Positions 1 to 9,866 are shown, numbered from the stretch's first letter. The stretch is DNA of 48,089 bases from an uncultured SAR116 cluster alpha proteobacterium (GCA_902622515.1 CACNQE010000012.1:1-48089), one strand, 5' to 3'. The notes: generated from the letters alone by a model not told the origin. Numbers and translations: made by a program.

Positions 1-1
1 G

Positions 2-361
2 TTAGTTCTAACAGCGGGTCAAAGAGCACGTGCAATTCAAAAAGGTGAAATTTTAACAATTGATAGGGATAATGATAAAAATCCCGTTGTTGCGTTACGA
101 GAAATCGCAGCGGAAACAATTGATAAAACTAAAGTCCAAGACGCAATTATAAGGGGTCTACAAAGGTTAAATGATCGTGATGAAGAAATGCTCGCAGACG
201 ATGCCTCTGATGAAGCTCGAAACGAAATGGAGGCACTCTCTTCACAATATGAAGCTGATTTGTACGGTGAACAGTCAGGTATGCAGGTTGGTCATTCTAA
301 CGATATCGACTCGACCGGCTTCCAAGATGTTGACATTAATCTTCTTAAAAGCGACGATTAA
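2..361 (+). CDS. rpoZ: RNA polymerase omega subunit, 3' part
   Basis: Read in the frame starting at base 2, the first 360 bases translate to the omega subunit of RNA polymerase and end at a TAA. The diagnostic stretch is RARAIQKGE followed by DRDNDKNPVVALREIA, the conserved helix region of the family. Omega is a small chaperone-like subunit that helps assemble beta-prime into the core enzyme. The start lies outside the window, so the N-terminal 15 or so residues are missing. The visible C-terminal tail of about 70 residues is acidic and poorly conserved, as in other alphaproteobacteria. It sits 38 bases upstream of the ppGpp synthetase/hydrolase gene, a very common pairing that probably means co-transcription. 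Identity is read directly from sequence. Confidence 0.95.
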   Translation, partial: LVLTAGQRARAIQKGEILTIDRDNDKNPVVALREIAAETIDKTKVQDAIIRGLQRLNDRDEEMLADDASDEARNEMEALSSQYEADLYGEQSGMQVGHSNDIDSTGFQDVDINLLKSDD

Positions 362-399
362 AATAAGAATAAATATATCACTCATTTTGGGGTGTTGAA

Positions 400-2574
400 A
401 TGGTAGCTTCTGCTATTGTTGCACATAAGACTATTGAGGACGCTTTTAGCAGCCTCATCAATCGTATAAGGTCGTATAACCCCTTTGTAGACTTAGAAAG
501 ACTAAATGCTGCCTATTATACCGGCAAAAAAGCTCATAACGGCCAATTCAGAGCTTCGGGTGAAGAATATTTTTCTCATCCTATAGCTGTTGGCTATTTA
601 CTTGCTGACATGCATCTAGATACAGATACGATTATAACTGCTTTGCTTCATGATACAGTAGAAGACTGTGATATAACTTTGCAGGATATCTCAGAACAGT
701 TTGGTAATCAAATTGCAAATTTGGTAGATGGAGTTACAAAATTAAGCCAAATTGAAAATCAGTCACCGGACAAGAGACAAGCTGAAAATTTTCGTAAACT
801 CATGGTTGCTATTAGTCAGGACATAAGAGTTTTACTGGTAAAGTTAGCAGATAGGTTGCATAACATGCAAACTATAGAATCTATAAATAGTTTGGAAAAA
901 AAAGAACGCATTGCAAAAGAAACATTGGAAATTTTTGTGCCATTGGCTGAGAGGTTAGGCATAACTCAATTTCAAACTGAATTAGAAGATACATCTTTTA
1001 AAATTTTACATCCAGAGATGAGAGAATCTATTCAGAACAGACTTGAATTTTTGGCAGCTGAATCCGAAAACATCTTCCCGAGAATTTGTCAGGAACTACA
1101 ATCGTTAATTTTGAACTCAGGTATAGAATGTCAAGTATCTGGAAGACGCAAGACAGCGTATTCAATTTGGCGTAAAATGCAGCATCGCCAAGTTTCTATG
1201 GACCAACTTGCGGACATTATGGCTTTTAGAATAATTGTTCCAAATATTTCACAGTGTTATGAAGCCCTAGGGACTATTCATACAAGATATCCCATGGTAA
1301 TGGGTAGAATGAAGGATTATATATCTACCCCGAAGAGGAATGGTTATCGGTCTATTCATACAGGTGTAATTGGTCCTCTTAACAGACGTATAGAAATTCA
1401 AATAAGAACTGCAGAAATGCATGATTTAGCCGAGCGAGGAGTTGCAGCCCATTGGGATTATAAAACTGGACGCTCTGAAAAATCAGAGGGTTCATTTGGC
1501 TGGGTTCAGGAGTTGATAAGTTTAATCGAAATGAATAGTGGACCAGATGAGTTTTTAGAAAATACAAAAATGGATATGTATGCTGACCAAGTTTTTTGTT
1601 TTACCCCAAGAGGTGATTTAATAGGATTACCCGCTGGAGCGACTGCCATAGATTTTGCATTTGCTGTGCACTCAAAAGTTGGAAGACATTGTTGTGGGGT
1701 AGAAATTAATGGTAAAAATAGACAATTAGCATCTGAACTTAATAACGGAGATCAGGTTTTTATTAAAACAGATACTCAAGCAAAGCCTAAAGCTGAATGG
1801 GAAGAGTTCGTGGCTACTGGTAGAGCCCGCTCTGCAATAAGGCGATTTATACGTGAAGAACATCTTGCAGAATTTAGCCGTGTTGGAAGAGCCCTATTGG
1901 AGAAAGAATATCGATTTCATAATGCCCCACTTCGGGAGACGGCCATTAGAGCATCTCTAAATTCTTTTAAAGTTTCTAGAACCGAGGAACTGTTTTCATT
2001 AATAGCAGAGGGTAAAATTAGTGTTTCAGAGGTAATGAATAGATTGAATCCAGAACTTGGAAAGTCAGAAAAATCTGCTAAGATTCTTAAAAGAAATAAA
2101 AGAAAAACAAATAAAGAACGCTCTGATACTTTTAATATTAGTGGTATGAATCCTGGAATGGCTTTGCATATTGCAAATTGCTGTCATCCAGTACCTGGCG
2201 ATAAAATCATTGGTATTTTAACTACTGGTAAAGGCCTCACAATACATTCTAGGGAATGCTTAACACTTACCAAATACACAGATGCACCTGAATTATGGGT
2301 TAAAGTTGATTGGAAACGTAACGATAAAAAGCGCTTTGTTGGACGAATTAGAGTAATACTTCTAAATGAAGCAGGAGCTCTGGCAGCGCTTTCTACTATA
2401 ATCGCACAACAGGCAGGGAATATTTCCTATATGCAAATTACGAAAAGAACAACAGATTTTTTTACATTATTTTTAGATGTTGAGGTTGTTAATTTAGCAC
2501 AATTAAAGTCAATCATAACCGTTGTTAGGTCTTGCCAATTCGTTGAGTCTGTTGAACGTATAATGATTCAGTAA
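400..2574 (+). CDS. rsh: Bifunctional (p)ppGpp synthetase/hydrolase (RelA/SpoT homologue)
   Basis: This 724-residue protein is a long RelA/SpoT homologue that makes and degrades (p)ppGpp. The hydrolase half keeps the metal-binding HD motif (HDTVED, residues 84-89) and KLADRLHNM near 148-156. The synthetase half has GRMKDYISTPKRNGYRSIHT near 302-321. The RxKD signature at 303-306 is the charge pattern of bifunctional enzymes rather than of synthetase-only RelA. A TGS domain follows (about 395-455), and an ACT domain ends the protein (about 650-724). With both catalytic sites intact it may be the only long RSH in the cell, as is usual in alphaproteobacteria; that is inference. The ATG at 400 follows a GGGGTG stretch and lies just after rpoZ. 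Confidence 0.96.
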   Translation: MVASAIVAHKTIEDAFSSLINRIRSYNPFVDLERLNAAYYTGKKAHNGQFRASGEEYFSHPIAVGYLLADMHLDTDTIITALLHDTVEDCDITLQDISEQFGNQIANLVDGVTKLSQIENQSPDKRQAENFRKLMVAISQDIRVLLVKLADRLHNMQTIESINSLEKKERIAKETLEIFVPLAERLGITQFQTELEDTSFKILHPEMRESIQNRLEFLAAESENIFPRICQELQSLILNSGIECQVSGRRKTAYSIWRKMQHRQVSMDQLADIMAFRIIVPNISQCYEALGTIHTRYPMVMGRMKDYISTPKRNGYRSIHTGVIGPLNRRIEIQIRTAEMHDLAERGVAAHWDYKTGRSEKSEGSFGWVQELISLIEMNSGPDEFLENTKMDMYADQVFCFTPRGDLIGLPAGATAIDFAFAVHSKVGRHCCGVEINGKNRQLASELNNGDQVFIKTDTQAKPKAEWEEFVATGRARSAIRRFIREEHLAEFSRVGRALLEKEYRFHNAPLRETAIRASLNSFKVSRTEELFSLIAEGKISVSEVMNRLNPELGKSEKSAKILKRNKRKTNKERSDTFNISGMNPGMALHIANCCHPVPGDKIIGILTTGKGLTIHSRECLTLTKYTDAPELWVKVDWKRNDKKRFVGRIRVILLNEAGALAALSTIIAQQAGNISYMQITKRTTDFFTLFLDVEVVNLAQLKSIITVVRSCQFVESVERIMIQ

Positions 2575-2597
2575 ATTGTTTATAATGGGACTGTTAT

Positions 2598-3143
2598 ATG
2601 TTGTTTAAACGTAGAAAACCACTATCGATAATTGACAAATTGTCTCACTTTCTTCGTCCTCAAAAAGGTTATAGTAGGGCAATAGAGTATCTCAAAAAAC
2701 GCTTTTACAGAATGACTGAGTCAAATTATTCTATGGCAATGGGTTTTACTTGTGGCGCAATGCTCAGTTTTACTCCATTTGTTGGGTTTCATTTTATTAT
2801 AGCTGGTTTTATTGCATATTTGATAAATGCAAGTATTTTTATGGCAGCGATAGGTACACTAGTTGGTAATCCTTGGACCTTTCCAATAATGTGGTGGGGT
2901 AGTCTTGAACTTGGTAAATGGGTGTTGGGTTATGACTCTTCTGTTCAATTCGGACAAACATTTGGAATGGAGTCAATTTTTTATGATATTTATTCAATAA
3001 TGATACCGTGGATGCTTGGGTCCCTTTTAATATCAACAATTTTGGGTCCTCCAATCTTTTTTTTAATGTACTGGTTGTTTAGAATTTTGCGTGAGCGATT
3101 TTATAAAAAATTGGGTGCTAAAAGAGATATTTCCAAAATTTAG
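2598..3143 (+). CDS. DUF2062 family membrane protein
   Basis: This 181-residue protein fits the DUF2062 family of small inner-membrane proteins with no settled biochemical role. Residues 40-75 carry the typical pattern of a glycine-rich hydrophobic segment with SFTPFVGFH, and GNPWTFPIMWW follows near 90-100. Two or three membrane segments are visible (about 45-85, and 130-165 near the C-terminus). The N-terminus and extreme C-terminus are lysine/arginine-rich and probably cytoplasmic. It lies 23 bases after rsh and is followed by a promoter-bearing gap before pdxJ, so it is probably the last gene of the rpoZ-rsh transcript. Alphaproteobacteria often have a DUF2062 gene here. No function is assigned. 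Confidence 0.8.
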   Translation: MLFKRRKPLSIIDKLSHFLRPQKGYSRAIEYLKKRFYRMTESNYSMAMGFTCGAMLSFTPFVGFHFIIAGFIAYLINASIFMAAIGTLVGNPWTFPIMWWGSLELGKWVLGYDSSVQFGQTFGMESIFYDIYSIMIPWMLGSLLISTILGPPIFFLMYWLFRILRERFYKKLGAKRDISKI

Positions 3144-3208
3144 TTTTTTTAGCCAATAATGAATAAAAAACATTTGAAATTTAAAAAAAAATTTATAATT
3201 TATGAAAT

Positions 3209-3256
3209 TTGACAAGTTATTTACTTAAAGTTTTAAATCCTTTCATAATTAGGATT
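3209..3256 (+). promoter_or_regulatory. Candidate pdxJ promoter with an overlapping inverted repeat
   Basis: A perfect -35 hexamer TTGACA at 3209-3214 is followed after 17 bases by TTTAAA (3232-3237), a plausible -10. An inverted repeat, AATCCT (3236-3241) and AGGATT (3251-3256) with a 9-base spacer, lies at the expected transcription start. A GGAG ribosome-binding site at 3260-3263 stands 7 bases before the pdxJ ATG. The promoter call is by eye. The repeat could be an operator or simply a weak RNA hairpin in the short leader. Confidence 0.5.
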
Positions 3257-3270
3257 ATTGGAGCCTTTAA

Positions 3271-4023
3271 ATGAAAGAAATTCGATTAGGTGTGAATATC
3301 GATCATGTGGCAACACTGAGAAATGCTCGTGGAGGAATTCATCCTGACCCAATTCGTGCAGCTAAGATTGTAGAGGTTGCAGGAGCGGATGGAATCACTG
3401 TTCACTTAAGAGAAGATAGACGTCATATCAGAGATGAGGATGTAAAAAATATTATTAAAGAGACTATTCTTCCGGTTAATTTGGAACTGGCAGGCAATCA
3501 GCAAATGATTGAAATAGCATGTGCTTTAGAACCCAATGCGGTCTGTATTGTGCCGGAAAATAGACAAGAAGTCACTACAGAGGGTGGTCTTTCTGTGTCA
3601 GGCCATGAGATCAGGTTGGCACCCTTCATCGAGAAATTGAAAAGAAAAAAAATAAAGGTTTCTTTATTTGTAGATCCAAAAATTCAGGAAATAGAGGCGG
3701 CTGTGAATATCGGAGCAGATATTGTTGAATTTCATACTGGCCGTTATTGTGATGCAAAGGAACATAATAAAGAGAGGGAATTGACCTTTTTGGTTCAAGC
3801 TGCAAATGTTGCTAATAACTATGGAATAGAAGTTCATGCAGGACATGGTTTGAATTTTAACAATGTCGTACAAATATCAAAAATAAAACAGATTAAAGAA
3901 TTAAATATTGGTCATTTTATTATTGGTGAGGCAATTTTCTTAGGTCTTAAAAATACAATACAAGAAATGCGTCGTATTATTTCGCATTCCAGAAAAATTG
4001 CATTGTTAAGAGAAATAAATTGA
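3271..4023 (+). CDS. pdxJ: Pyridoxine 5'-phosphate synthase
   Basis: PdxJ condenses 1-deoxy-D-xylulose 5-phosphate with 3-amino-2-oxopropyl phosphate to give pyridoxine 5'-phosphate, the last ring-forming step of DXP-dependent vitamin B6 synthesis. The 250-residue length is normal. Visible signatures are GVNIDHVATLRNARGG at the N-terminus, VHLREDRRHIRDEDV near 44-58, Glu72 and HAGHGLNFNNV near 189-199. His45, Glu72 and His189/His192 match the catalytic residues of this TIM-barrel family. The ATG at 3271 follows a good GGAG site. Its stop overlaps the TTG start of acpS, so the two are translationally coupled, as in many proteobacteria. DXP synthesis also feeds Dxr, encoded at 26105 in this window. 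Confidence 0.97.
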   Translation: MKEIRLGVNIDHVATLRNARGGIHPDPIRAAKIVEVAGADGITVHLREDRRHIRDEDVKNIIKETILPVNLELAGNQQMIEIACALEPNAVCIVPENRQEVTTEGGLSVSGHEIRLAPFIEKLKRKKIKVSLFVDPKIQEIEAAVNIGADIVEFHTGRYCDAKEHNKERELTFLVQAANVANNYGIEVHAGHGLNFNNVVQISKIKQIKELNIGHFIIGEAIFLGLKNTIQEMRRIISHSRKIALLREIN

Positions 4024-4424
4024 TTTTAGGTATAGGTACAGATCTATGCAGCATTGAGCGCATAACGCGTGTCAGAAATCAATTCCCGATAAGATTTGAA
4101 GCAAAAATTCTTACCAAAAAAGAGCAAAAAGAGCTTTTTTTTCGTTCAGATAAAAATGCTTATCTTGCTAAGCGGTTCGCTGCTAAGGAAGCAATTTATA
4201 AAGCGTTTAGCTTTATTAAACAAAATAGTATTAGTTGGCAGGAATTAGAAATTCTGAATGATGCAAGAAGTGGAGCTCCTGCGGTGTCCGTTCAAGGAAA
4301 TTGTCTTGAAAAATTCAACGCGTATTTGGGGAAAGGATATAAGGGTATTATTCATATTTCCTTAACAGACGAATATCCTTATGCTATGGCCTATGTCATA
4401 ATTGAAAAAATTACCGAGAACTAA
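4020..4424 (+). CDS. acpS: Holo-[acyl-carrier-protein] synthase
   Basis: AcpS transfers 4'-phosphopantetheine from CoA to a serine of acyl carrier protein, activating it for fatty-acid and lipid A synthesis. The 134-residue protein has the two hallmark motifs: GIGTDLCSIERI, with magnesium-binding Asp8, and KRFAAKEAIYKAF with Glu57. The start is TTG at 4020, overlapping the pdxJ stop (TTGA). There is no nearby in-frame ATG that would keep the GIGTD motif, so the TTG start is well supported. The pdxJ-acpS-lepB order is conserved in many proteobacteria. Its product, holo-ACP, is the acyl donor for LpxA and LpxD, encoded downstream. Confidence 0.96.
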   Translation: MILGIGTDLCSIERITRVRNQFPIRFEAKILTKKEQKELFFRSDKNAYLAKRFAAKEAIYKAFSFIKQNSISWQELEILNDARSGAPAVSVQGNCLEKFNAYLGKGYKGIIHISLTDEYPYAMAYVIIEKITEN

Positions 4425-4456
4425 ACCAAACTCTTCTTCAAACTAGGAAAAATTTA

Positions 4457-5230
4457 ATGGCTAACAGAAAGCAAAATTATAAGGTGTCAAATTTAGCATC
4501 AAGCAGAAAAAATTCTGGAATTGCTGAAACGCTAAAGACAATTTTCTTTGCAGGTTTAATTGCATTGACATTTCGCTCTCTGGTGGCTGAGCCTTTTAAT
4601 ATTCCATCTGGTTCAATGATTCCTACATTGCTGGTTGGCGATTACCTGTTTGTTTCAAAATATTCATACGGCTATACAAAATACTCATTTCCGTTTGCGG
4701 CAGTACCAATTAGAGAAAGAGTTTTTTCAAGTTTTCCACAACGAGGAGATGTCGTAGTTTTTAGGTTACCTTCAGATGTCTCTATTGATTATATAAAGAG
4801 GGTTATTGGCATTCCAGGTGACAGAATACAGGTTGTTGATGGCATTTTACACATTAATGGAAAACAAGTCTCTAGACGGCAAATTGGAGAAGTTGACGTA
4901 TTAAGTGGTATATCTAAAATGCGGGCTGTTCTTTATGAAGAGATATTACCGAATGGCCATAAACACGTCATTCAGGAATTAAGAGATGATTTATCTTTTG
5001 ATAACACGCCAGAGTTCAAAGTTCCCGAAGGCCATCTATTCATGATGGGTGATAATAGAGATAATTCAAGAGATAGTAGGAGTCAGGCAGTTGGTTTCGT
5101 ACCTATTGAAAACATAATTGGCCGGGCTGAATTTTTGTTTTTTAGTCACAATAATACTTCTAGTCTTTTTGAATTTTGGAAATGGCCATTTGCGATAAGA
5201 TATGACAGGATTGGCAAAGGTATTTATTGA
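4457..5230 (+). CDS. lepB: Signal peptidase I
   Basis: LepB is the inner-membrane serine protease that removes signal peptides from exported proteins. The 257-residue protein has one N-terminal membrane anchor (about residues 24-42). The catalytic serine follows in IPSGSMIPT (Ser53), and the general-base lysine is in DYIKRVIGIPGD (Lys114). The box GDNRDNSRDSR near 200 is also present. It is a one-anchor form, shorter than the E. coli enzyme and typical of alphaproteobacteria. An AGGA site lies 9 bases before the ATG. Its TGA overlaps the ATG of rnc. Likely clients encoded in this window are BamA and Skp. Confidence 0.96.
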   Translation: MANRKQNYKVSNLASSRKNSGIAETLKTIFFAGLIALTFRSLVAEPFNIPSGSMIPTLLVGDYLFVSKYSYGYTKYSFPFAAVPIRERVFSSFPQRGDVVVFRLPSDVSIDYIKRVIGIPGDRIQVVDGILHINGKQVSRRQIGEVDVLSGISKMRAVLYEEILPNGHKHVIQELRDDLSFDNTPEFKVPEGHLFMMGDNRDNSRDSRSQAVGFVPIENIIGRAEFLFFSHNNTSSLFEFWKWPFAIRYDRIGKGIY

Positions 5231-5907
5231 TGGAAGTTGCAAGAGTTGATAAGTTACAAACGCTTCTCGGATATAAATTTAAAAATATATCTCTTTTGCA
5301 CCAGGCCCTATCTCATCGAAGTATTTTTTCTAATGATTTATCATATGAGCGTCTTGAATTTTTGGGAGATAGAGTTCTTGGTTTAATACTAGCAAAACAT
5401 CTTTTTGTAGAATTTGAAAGTGATGACCAAGGAGATCTTACAAAACGTTTTCACGCACAAGCAAAACAATCAAATTTAAGCGAAATAGCTATAAAAATTG
5501 GCTTACATAATTTTATCGTTGCTGAAAAAGGAATTGACCTTAGCTCTCAACCTTCAATTTTGGCAGATGTTGTGGAATCTTTGATTGCCGGTCTATATCT
5601 AGATGGAGGATTAGAAACAGCTGAAAACTTCGTACTAAAACATTGGGATTGGCATGGCAGAGTGCCAGAGGATACGTTACATAATCCAAAATCTGCATTG
5701 CAGGAATGGTCAGAAGCCAACGGACTAGGCTTACCTGTATATGAGCTCATAAAAAAGACTGGTCCAGATCATTTAGCGAGTTTTACAACTAGGGTTATGA
5801 TTGAGGGTTACGGTCCTTCAATTGGCACAGGCTCATCAAAAAAAATGTCAGAACAAGATGCTGCAAAACAACTAATAACTTTTCTTGCCAAACAGAATAC
5901 TAATTAA
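5230..5907 (+). CDS. rnc: Ribonuclease III
   Basis: RNase III cleaves double-stranded RNA and matures rRNA precursors. The catalytic domain has YERLEFLGDRVLGL (Glu43, Asp47) and ILADVVESLIAGLYLDGG (Asp113, Glu116), giving the four metal ligands. A double-stranded-RNA-binding domain starts at NPKSALQEW and runs to the end. I chose the ATG at 5230, which overlaps the lepB stop as TGATG, giving 225 residues. A TTG one codon earlier would add a single residue and is less likely. The era gene follows after three bases, the classical lepB-rnc-era-recO cluster that couples rRNA processing with 30S assembly. Confidence 0.96.
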   Translation: MEVARVDKLQTLLGYKFKNISLLHQALSHRSIFSNDLSYERLEFLGDRVLGLILAKHLFVEFESDDQGDLTKRFHAQAKQSNLSEIAIKIGLHNFIVAEKGIDLSSQPSILADVVESLIAGLYLDGGLETAENFVLKHWDWHGRVPEDTLHNPKSALQEWSEANGLGLPVYELIKKTGPDHLASFTTRVMIEGYGPSIGTGSSKKMSEQDAAKQLITFLAKQNTN

Positions 5908-5910
5908 AAT

Positions 5911-6852
5911 ATGACCATAGAAAACCAATTCTTTTCAAACCAAAAAACCAGATCAGGTTTTGTAGCCATTATTGGTGCGCCAAATGCCGGAAAATCTACA
6001 TTAATGAATTTCATAGTAGGAGCCAAAGTATCTATTGTTACGCCGAAGGTTCAAACGACCAGAACAAGAATAAAAGGAATAGCAATGGTCGCTGATTCTC
6101 AAATTATTTTTATTGATACACCCGGTATATTTGCTCCAAAACGCAGATTAGATAGGGCTATGGTAAATGCTGCTTGGCAGGGGACTGATGAAGCAGATAT
6201 TATATTGTTGCTTCATGATAGTGCGCGTTCTTCTTCTGATGAGGAAACAGAAAATATTATTAATAGGATAGAGAATATTCAACGAGAATTCCCAAATCGG
6301 AAATTTGCACTAATCTTGAATAAAATAGATCTTATTAAGCCAGAAGATCTGCTTGGTAAGGCGTCAAAGCTGGCAAAGATTATTAACTTTGAAAAAATAT
6401 TTATGATATCTGCGAAAAAAGGAAAGGGTATTAAAGACCTTGTGAGATGGCTTGCAGAGCAAATGCCACAAGGTCCATTTTTGTTTGATCCCAACGACTT
6501 ATCAGATATGCCTCAGAGACAACTTGCCTCTGAAATATTACGAGAAAAATTATTTATTAATTTGCATCAAGAGTTACCATACCAGCTTACTGTTGAAACA
6601 GATAGGTGGCTAGAAAAAGAGGACGGTAGCGCTGAAATTCATATCAGTATTTACGTTGCAAGAGAAGGACATCGTGGTATTATATTAGGTAAAAAAGGGC
6701 AAACTATGGGGCGAATTGGAAAGGCTGCAAGACTTGAGTTGGAAAACATGTTTGAACGAAGAATTCATTTGTTTACACATGTTAAATTCCGTAAAGATTG
6801 GATGAATGACCCTGAGAGATACCTAAATTGGGAACTTGAATTTGATGCCTGA
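5911..6852 (+). CDS. era: GTPase Era
   Basis: Era is an essential GTPase that binds the 3' end of 16S rRNA and acts in 30S subunit maturation. The 313-residue protein has the G1 loop GAPNAGKST (22-30), the G3 motif DTPG (69-72) and the G4 motif NKID (137-140). A C-terminal KH RNA-binding domain carries GHRGIILGKKGQTMGRIG (about 254-271). It begins three bases after the rnc stop and has no strong ribosome-binding site of its own, which suggests translational coupling. Its last codons overlap the start of recO. Confidence 0.97.
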   Translation: MTIENQFFSNQKTRSGFVAIIGAPNAGKSTLMNFIVGAKVSIVTPKVQTTRTRIKGIAMVADSQIIFIDTPGIFAPKRRLDRAMVNAAWQGTDEADIILLLHDSARSSSDEETENIINRIENIQREFPNRKFALILNKIDLIKPEDLLGKASKLAKIINFEKIFMISAKKGKGIKDLVRWLAEQMPQGPFLFDPNDLSDMPQRQLASEILREKLFINLHQELPYQLTVETDRWLEKEDGSAEIHISIYVAREGHRGIILGKKGQTMGRIGKAARLELENMFERRIHLFTHVKFRKDWMNDPERYLNWELEFDA

Positions 6853-7579
6853 ATGGCAAGATGAGGGAATTATTCTAAGTAACAAACCATATGGTGAACT
6901 GCATAGTGTTGCTTCTATCCTAACAAAAACACATGGTCGTCATGCGGGATTAGTCCAAGCCGGGCAATCTAGAAAGAGACTTTCTGACTTACAACCTGGT
7001 TGTTTTGTAGGGTTGGAGTGGCGAGCAAGATTGGAGGGACAACTAGGCACATTCAAGGTTGAGCTCTCGAAAAATTATTCTGCCTCGTTAATGGATACAC
7101 CAATGCGCCTTTCCGCCTTATTAAGTCTTTGTAGTTTGCTTGAAATTACCCTCCCTGAGCGTGAGCCTCAAGAAAACCTATGGGATGCATCAAAAGCGCT
7201 ATTGGAAATTTTATCACTTAGTGAAAACGAAAATGAATGGTTATCATTTTTTATTAGATGGGAATTAGGCTTATTACGTGAATTGGGGTTTGCACTGAAG
7301 CTTCAATGCTGTGGTGTAACTGGCTCAACTAATGAACTTGCATATGTTAGCCCAAAGACCGGAAGCGCAATTAGCAAGAACGCAGCAGGAGTCTATGCAG
7401 ATAGATTACTGGTTTTGCCAATGTGTCTTGGGGGACATACCAAAACTAAAGAGGAATTTACAGCTGGAATAAAAATTACGGGGCATTTTTTGCAAAAATA
7501 CATATTTAATACTATTAATAGAAATTTGCCCACTCCTCGAGAAAGACTCGCAAATATGGTAGAGTCTTTAAATTTGTGA
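6845..7579 (+). CDS. recO: DNA repair protein RecO
   Basis: RecO is the recombination mediator that, with RecR, loads RecA on SSB-coated single-stranded DNA in the RecF pathway. The 244-residue protein begins MPEWQDEGIILSNKPYGE, matching the N-terminal OB-fold start of the family, with LTKTHGRHAGLVQAG after it. The C-terminal part is helical and poorly conserved, as expected. I chose the ATG at 6845, which overlaps the last codons of era. A TTG at 6836 in the same frame would add three residues but lacks family support. The CXXC-type zinc pair seen in some RecO proteins is not obvious. Position after era agrees with the call. Confidence 0.92.
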   Translation: MPEWQDEGIILSNKPYGELHSVASILTKTHGRHAGLVQAGQSRKRLSDLQPGCFVGLEWRARLEGQLGTFKVELSKNYSASLMDTPMRLSALLSLCSLLEITLPEREPQENLWDASKALLEILSLSENENEWLSFFIRWELGLLRELGFALKLQCCGVTGSTNELAYVSPKTGSAISKNAAGVYADRLLVLPMCLGGHTKTKEEFTAGIKITGHFLQKYIFNTINRNLPTPRERLANMVESLNL

Positions 7580-7623
7580 CACTACATATTGTATTATACC
7601 AGAGATAAAGTTAATAAGATAAA

Positions 7624-9852
7624 ATGTCAGACTTCAAAAGCTTTATTACAGATGAAACTGGTGAGTTCGTAACCACCGAATTTACTTCAGCATTATCAGA
7701 TCGCTATTTAGCCTATGCTTTATCTACTATTACATCTCGTTCGTTGCCTGATGTAAGAGATGGTCTAAAACCTGTTCATCGTAGACTATTATTTGCCATG
7801 CAACAGCTTAAACTTGATCCCGAAAAATCATTTAAAAAATCAGCTCGTGTGGTTGGTGATGTTATTGGTAAATATCATCCTCATGGCGATAGTGCTATAT
7901 ACGATGCAATGGTGAGATTGGCGCAAGAATTTGCAATGCGATATCCGCTAGTTGATGGGCAGGGAAATTTTGGTAATATTGACGGTGATAATGCCGCAGC
8001 TATGAGATATACTGAAGCTCGCCTTACTAAAGTATCTAGACTTCTTCTTAATGGTATTGATGAAAATGCGGTTGATTTCAGGCAGACATATGATGGCGAG
8101 TCGGAAGAACCTGTTTTATTACCCGCCGCTTTTCCAAATCTACTTGCAAATGGAGCTCAGGGTATTGCAGTTGGGATGGCAACCAGTATCCCGCCACATA
8201 ACATAATTGAGCTCGTTGAGGCTGCAAAACATCTTGTTAAGCATCCCGGTTCATCAATTGAAACATTAATGAACTTTGTAAAAGGACCTGATTTTCCAAC
8301 TGGGGGCGTTTTAGTAGAGCCAGAGAATTCAATATTGTCTTCTTATAAGACAGGAAAAGGAAGCTTTAGACTGAGAGCAAGCTATGAGGTCAAAAGAGAA
8401 AAAAATGGCCTATGGCGTATAATTGTAACACAAATACCTTTTCAAATTCAAAAGTCTCGTCTTATCGAAAAACTTGCAGATGCATTACAACAAAAAAAGT
8501 TGCCTATGCTCCAAGATATTAGAGATGAGTCGGCGGAAGATATAAGGATTTTATTGGAACCAAAATCTAGAAGCCTGTCACCTGAGGCTGTGATGGAAAG
8601 CCTGTTCCATGTCACAGACCTAGAGATAAGAATTCCATTGAATCTCAATGTGTTAGATTCTAATAATAAGCCAAATGTCATTAGTTTAAAAGAAGCATTG
8701 CAACAATGGCTTTTTCATAGGAAAGATGTGCTATTACGGCAATCTCAATTTAGATTAGATAAAATTCAGAAACGATTAGAAATTATTGAAGGCTATTTAA
8801 TCGTATTTTTGAATTTGGATGAGGTTATTGAAATTATAAGAGAGGATGAGCATCCGCGTGATGAATTGATGCATCGATTTTCGTTAAACGAATTTCAAGC
8901 AAATACAGTCCTTGACATGCGACTTCGCTCTCTTAGAAAACTTGAAGAAGAAGGACTAAATAGCGAGCAGGAAACTTTAAAACAAGAGCAAGATGAATTA
9001 TTTTTTCTGCAAAATAATGAGGAAACTCAATGGCAGAAAATATTAGTTGAGTTGAATAAATTAAAATCTGATTTCGTAAATAGTGATAGGCGAATGACCC
9101 AGATAAGTGTTCTACCGAAAATAGATTTTAATCCTATGGATATGCTAGTTGAAAAAGAGCCTCTCACAGTCATTTGCTCTGAAAAAGGTTGGATTAGAGC
9201 CATGAAAGGACACTTAGATTTAGGGGCAGATTATAAATTTAAGGAAGGAGACGGACCAAAGTTTATTTTACACGCAGAATCGACGAGCAAATTGCTTTTA
9301 TTTAGTGATAATGGTCGTTTTTATACATTAGGGTGTGACTCATTGCCGAAAGGTCGTGGTTTTGGTGAACCCATAAATCTTTTCATTGATTTGCCAACAG
9401 AGCACACTATCGTTTCTATTCTTAAATCAGATGTTGAGCAATTATTGCTTGTCTCAAATAAAGGATATGGTTTGCGTATTCAAACGTCAAACGTGATAGC
9501 GCAAACAAAAAACGGCAAACAAATCTTGAAACTTAAATCAGATGAGAGAGCTCAAATTTGTGTGCCAGTCGAAACAGATATGTTAGCGAGTATAGGTAAA
9601 AATAGAAAATTACTAATATTTCCGGTATCTGAAGTGCCTCTAATAAATAGGGGTAGAGGTGTGATTCTACAACGATTTAAGGAAGGTGATTTAGCAGATT
9701 TGAAGCTTTTTGATAGTAAAATAGGTCTAACTTGGAAAACAAATGGTAATAGAACTCGCCATCTTACAGATTATGAGTTTTGGAGAGGGAAGAGGGGTGC
9801 TGCTGGAAAGTTACCACCAAATGGGTTTCCAAGACCGGCAAGATTCACTTAA
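7624..9852 (+). CDS. parC: DNA topoisomerase IV subunit A
   Basis: ParC is the DNA-cleaving subunit of topoisomerase IV, which decatenates daughter chromosomes. The 742 residues match alphaproteobacterial ParC. The protein opens with the 5Y-CAP region: [16 protein letters not shown], then [12 protein letters not shown], then the catalytic tyrosine in AAMRYTEAR (Tyr129). A long coiled-coil arm follows at about 360-470, then a C-terminal beta-pinwheel. No canonical GyrA box is visible, which favours ParC over GyrA. In the quinolone-contact region the residues are Ser90 and Asp94, an apparently sensitive-type sequence. The gene ends 14 bases from the end of convergent bpt, with no obvious terminator hairpin between them. 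Confidence 0.95.
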   Translation: MSDFKSFITDETGEFVTTEFTSALSDRYLAYALSTITSRSLPDVRDGLKPVHRRLLFAMQQLKLDPEKSFKKSARVVGDVIGKYHPHGDSAIYDAMVRLAQEFAMRYPLVDGQGNFGNIDGDNAAAMRYTEARLTKVSRLLLNGIDENAVDFRQTYDGESEEPVLLPAAFPNLLANGAQGIAVGMATSIPPHNIIELVEAAKHLVKHPGSSIETLMNFVKGPDFPTGGVLVEPENSILSSYKTGKGSFRLRASYEVKREKNGLWRIIVTQIPFQIQKSRLIEKLADALQQKKLPMLQDIRDESAEDIRILLEPKSRSLSPEAVMESLFHVTDLEIRIPLNLNVLDSNNKPNVISLKEALQQWLFHRKDVLLRQSQFRLDKIQKRLEIIEGYLIVFLNLDEVIEIIREDEHPRDELMHRFSLNEFQANTVLDMRLRSLRKLEEEGLNSEQETLKQEQDELFFLQNNEETQWQKILVELNKLKSDFVNSDRRMTQISVLPKIDFNPMDMLVEKEPLTVICSEKGWIRAMKGHLDLGADYKFKEGDGPKFILHAESTSKLLLFSDNGRFYTLGCDSLPKGRGFGEPINLFIDLPTEHTIVSILKSDVEQLLLVSNKGYGLRIQTSNVIAQTKNGKQILKLKSDERAQICVPVETDMLASIGKNRKLLIFPVSEVPLINRGRGVILQRFKEGDLADLKLFDSKIGLTWKTNGNRTRHLTDYEFWRGKRGAAGKLPPNGFPRPARFT

Positions 9853-9866
9853 ATTCAAAAATTGTC

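Noticed and set aside
171-398. A 75-codon open frame between the window start and rsh
   Set aside because: It overlaps the last part of rpoZ in another frame; the rpoZ frame carries the conserved omega-subunit motif.
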